The position numbers were made by a program, and so were the translations under genes. Shown piece by piece: positions 63,222 through 64,000 of a stretch of DNA of 64,000 bases (within the stretch, counting starts at the first letter, position 1; every line of letters begins with the position of its first letter). The notes under the pieces are model-generated. The model saw nothing but the letters and a program-made list of their open reading frames with translations, did not search any database and was not told the origin of the DNA. This DNA is from Rugalucina vietnamica. Taxonomy: Eukaryota; Mollusca; Bivalvia; Lucinida; Lucinidae. The stretch is from assembly GCA_964017185.1 (NCBI GenBank), contig OZ024870.1, positions 58,716,312 through 58,780,311 of the forward strand, given 5' to 3'.

Positions 63222-63455
63222 GAGCCATCGAGTGAGAAAACCAACAATTTGGGTTTCTGACCAGGTCCAACACAGACCGGTCTGTACTGTAACAGAAGAA
63301 TGCTACAAGCTTGAAACTTTGGATATAAGTAGCAGAGGAATAGTACTATTCGTGTAGCGAAAACAAAGGCGCTGATCAGCTTCGCGGTTACCGCGAAGCT
63401 GATCTGCGTCTTTGTTTTCGCCTATGCAAACTGTTGGTTGTCTGATGTGGTGGCT
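63222..63455 (-). mobile_element. GAGCCGC MITE, copy 18
   Basis: Reverse copy with intact centre AGCTTCGCGGTTACCGCGAA. Flanks AAAT and AAAC differ by one base. The remaining 0.5 kb to the window end shows no gene. Confidence 0.83.
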
Positions 63456-64000
63456 CAAACCTGCCTTGGCCCAATGTTTTACCTAGCGATAACATTAGAC
63501 TGATAGCTTTCAATTCCTTGAATAGAGCTTGATAAAATCAACATCGATGATTTGAATTAAATTAAAATATTTAATTCTATTGCATCGCTGGATTTGAATA
63601 AACACTAAAGATAAAAATAAATTTTATATATAATGGCAATATATGAGCTTGCCAAATAAAACAAATTTCCATCGAGAAAAACTGCTTTTAGTGCATGTAA
63701 GCTGCACTTATGATCAGCCGCTTATTAATGCTACGATAGGTAGCAATACACCTCTTTGTCTTCAATACAAAGTTACAAACCTATGGCAATCTCTGACTGT
63801 TTAACTCTGGTTTGGTTTGGACCTGACCTGCCAAGAAATCCCAAAGATAGCTTAAAAATCTTTGACCTTGGAAAAATATCCAAGCCAAGTCCCAAGGTTA
63901 TAATTATTTTCCATGTGCATGTGACTTTTAAGAACCACAATGCTAAATCTAAGGAATTTCAATGCATAAATCATTAAAGTAATATATTCATATTGCTCAT

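Noticed and set aside
26254..63455. Short coding frames repeated many times (for example HGKTNNLHRRKQRRRSAS)
   Set aside because: All fall inside copies of the GAGCCGC MITE in either orientation and reflect its palindromic DNA, not a conserved protein.
63670..63850. Nineteenth GAGCCGC MITE copy
   Set aside because: Only scattered phrases (TCTCTGACTGTTTAACTCTGG) resemble the family; the ends are not recognisable.

Overview
The window is animal genomic DNA, AT-rich, with intron-split genes on GT-AG boundaries and very dense repeats. The repeat content points to a bivalve mollusc: pearl-like elements with internal tandem cores and ACGG/ACGA microsatellite tails, tRNA-headed SINEs, Penelope-like and several non-LTR retrotransposons, and a high-copy palindromic MITE. 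The species cannot be fixed from the sequence alone.

Host genes are few. At the left edge a ZYG11/ZER1-family gene (CUL2 E3 ligase substrate receptor) runs leftward; its first coding exon (2488..3314) and the next (929..1132) are visible. At 14.75-15.90 kb a single-exon questin-oxidase-like (DUF4243) reading frame lies on the plus strand and is broken by one frameshift. From 56.4 down to 31.7 kb the minus strand carries the C-terminal two thirds of CEP350, a centrosomal CAP-Gly scaffold. I traced 24 exons whose phases join without conflict: 6,371 nt, 2,122 codons plus stop. The 5' part of CEP350 lies beyond 64 kb, and 56.4-64 kb looks like intron.

The region from 6.6 to 24.4 kb is a retroelement cluster. 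It holds an RNase-H-bearing LINE between inverted TTGGACC-rich repeats, and a minus-strand LINE interrupted by a SINE with a 6-bp target duplication. It also holds a LINE tail, a deleted Penelope-like copy and an LTR fragment. Last comes a CFDP2-type LINE split first by a nearly intact Penelope-like element and again by a 1.56-kb insert full of GGATATCC palindromes, which is flanked by AAAGCA duplications.

The CEP350 introns carry the most unusual material. About nine copies of a MITE with 4-bp AWWT target duplications lie in them or at their splice sites. Intron 35514-40099 carries a 128-bp-period tandem array in which nine units contain a perfect consensus estrogen-response-element palindrome, followed by pearl-like elements with perfect terminal inverted repeats. 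No CRISPR, operon or prokaryotic structure is present.
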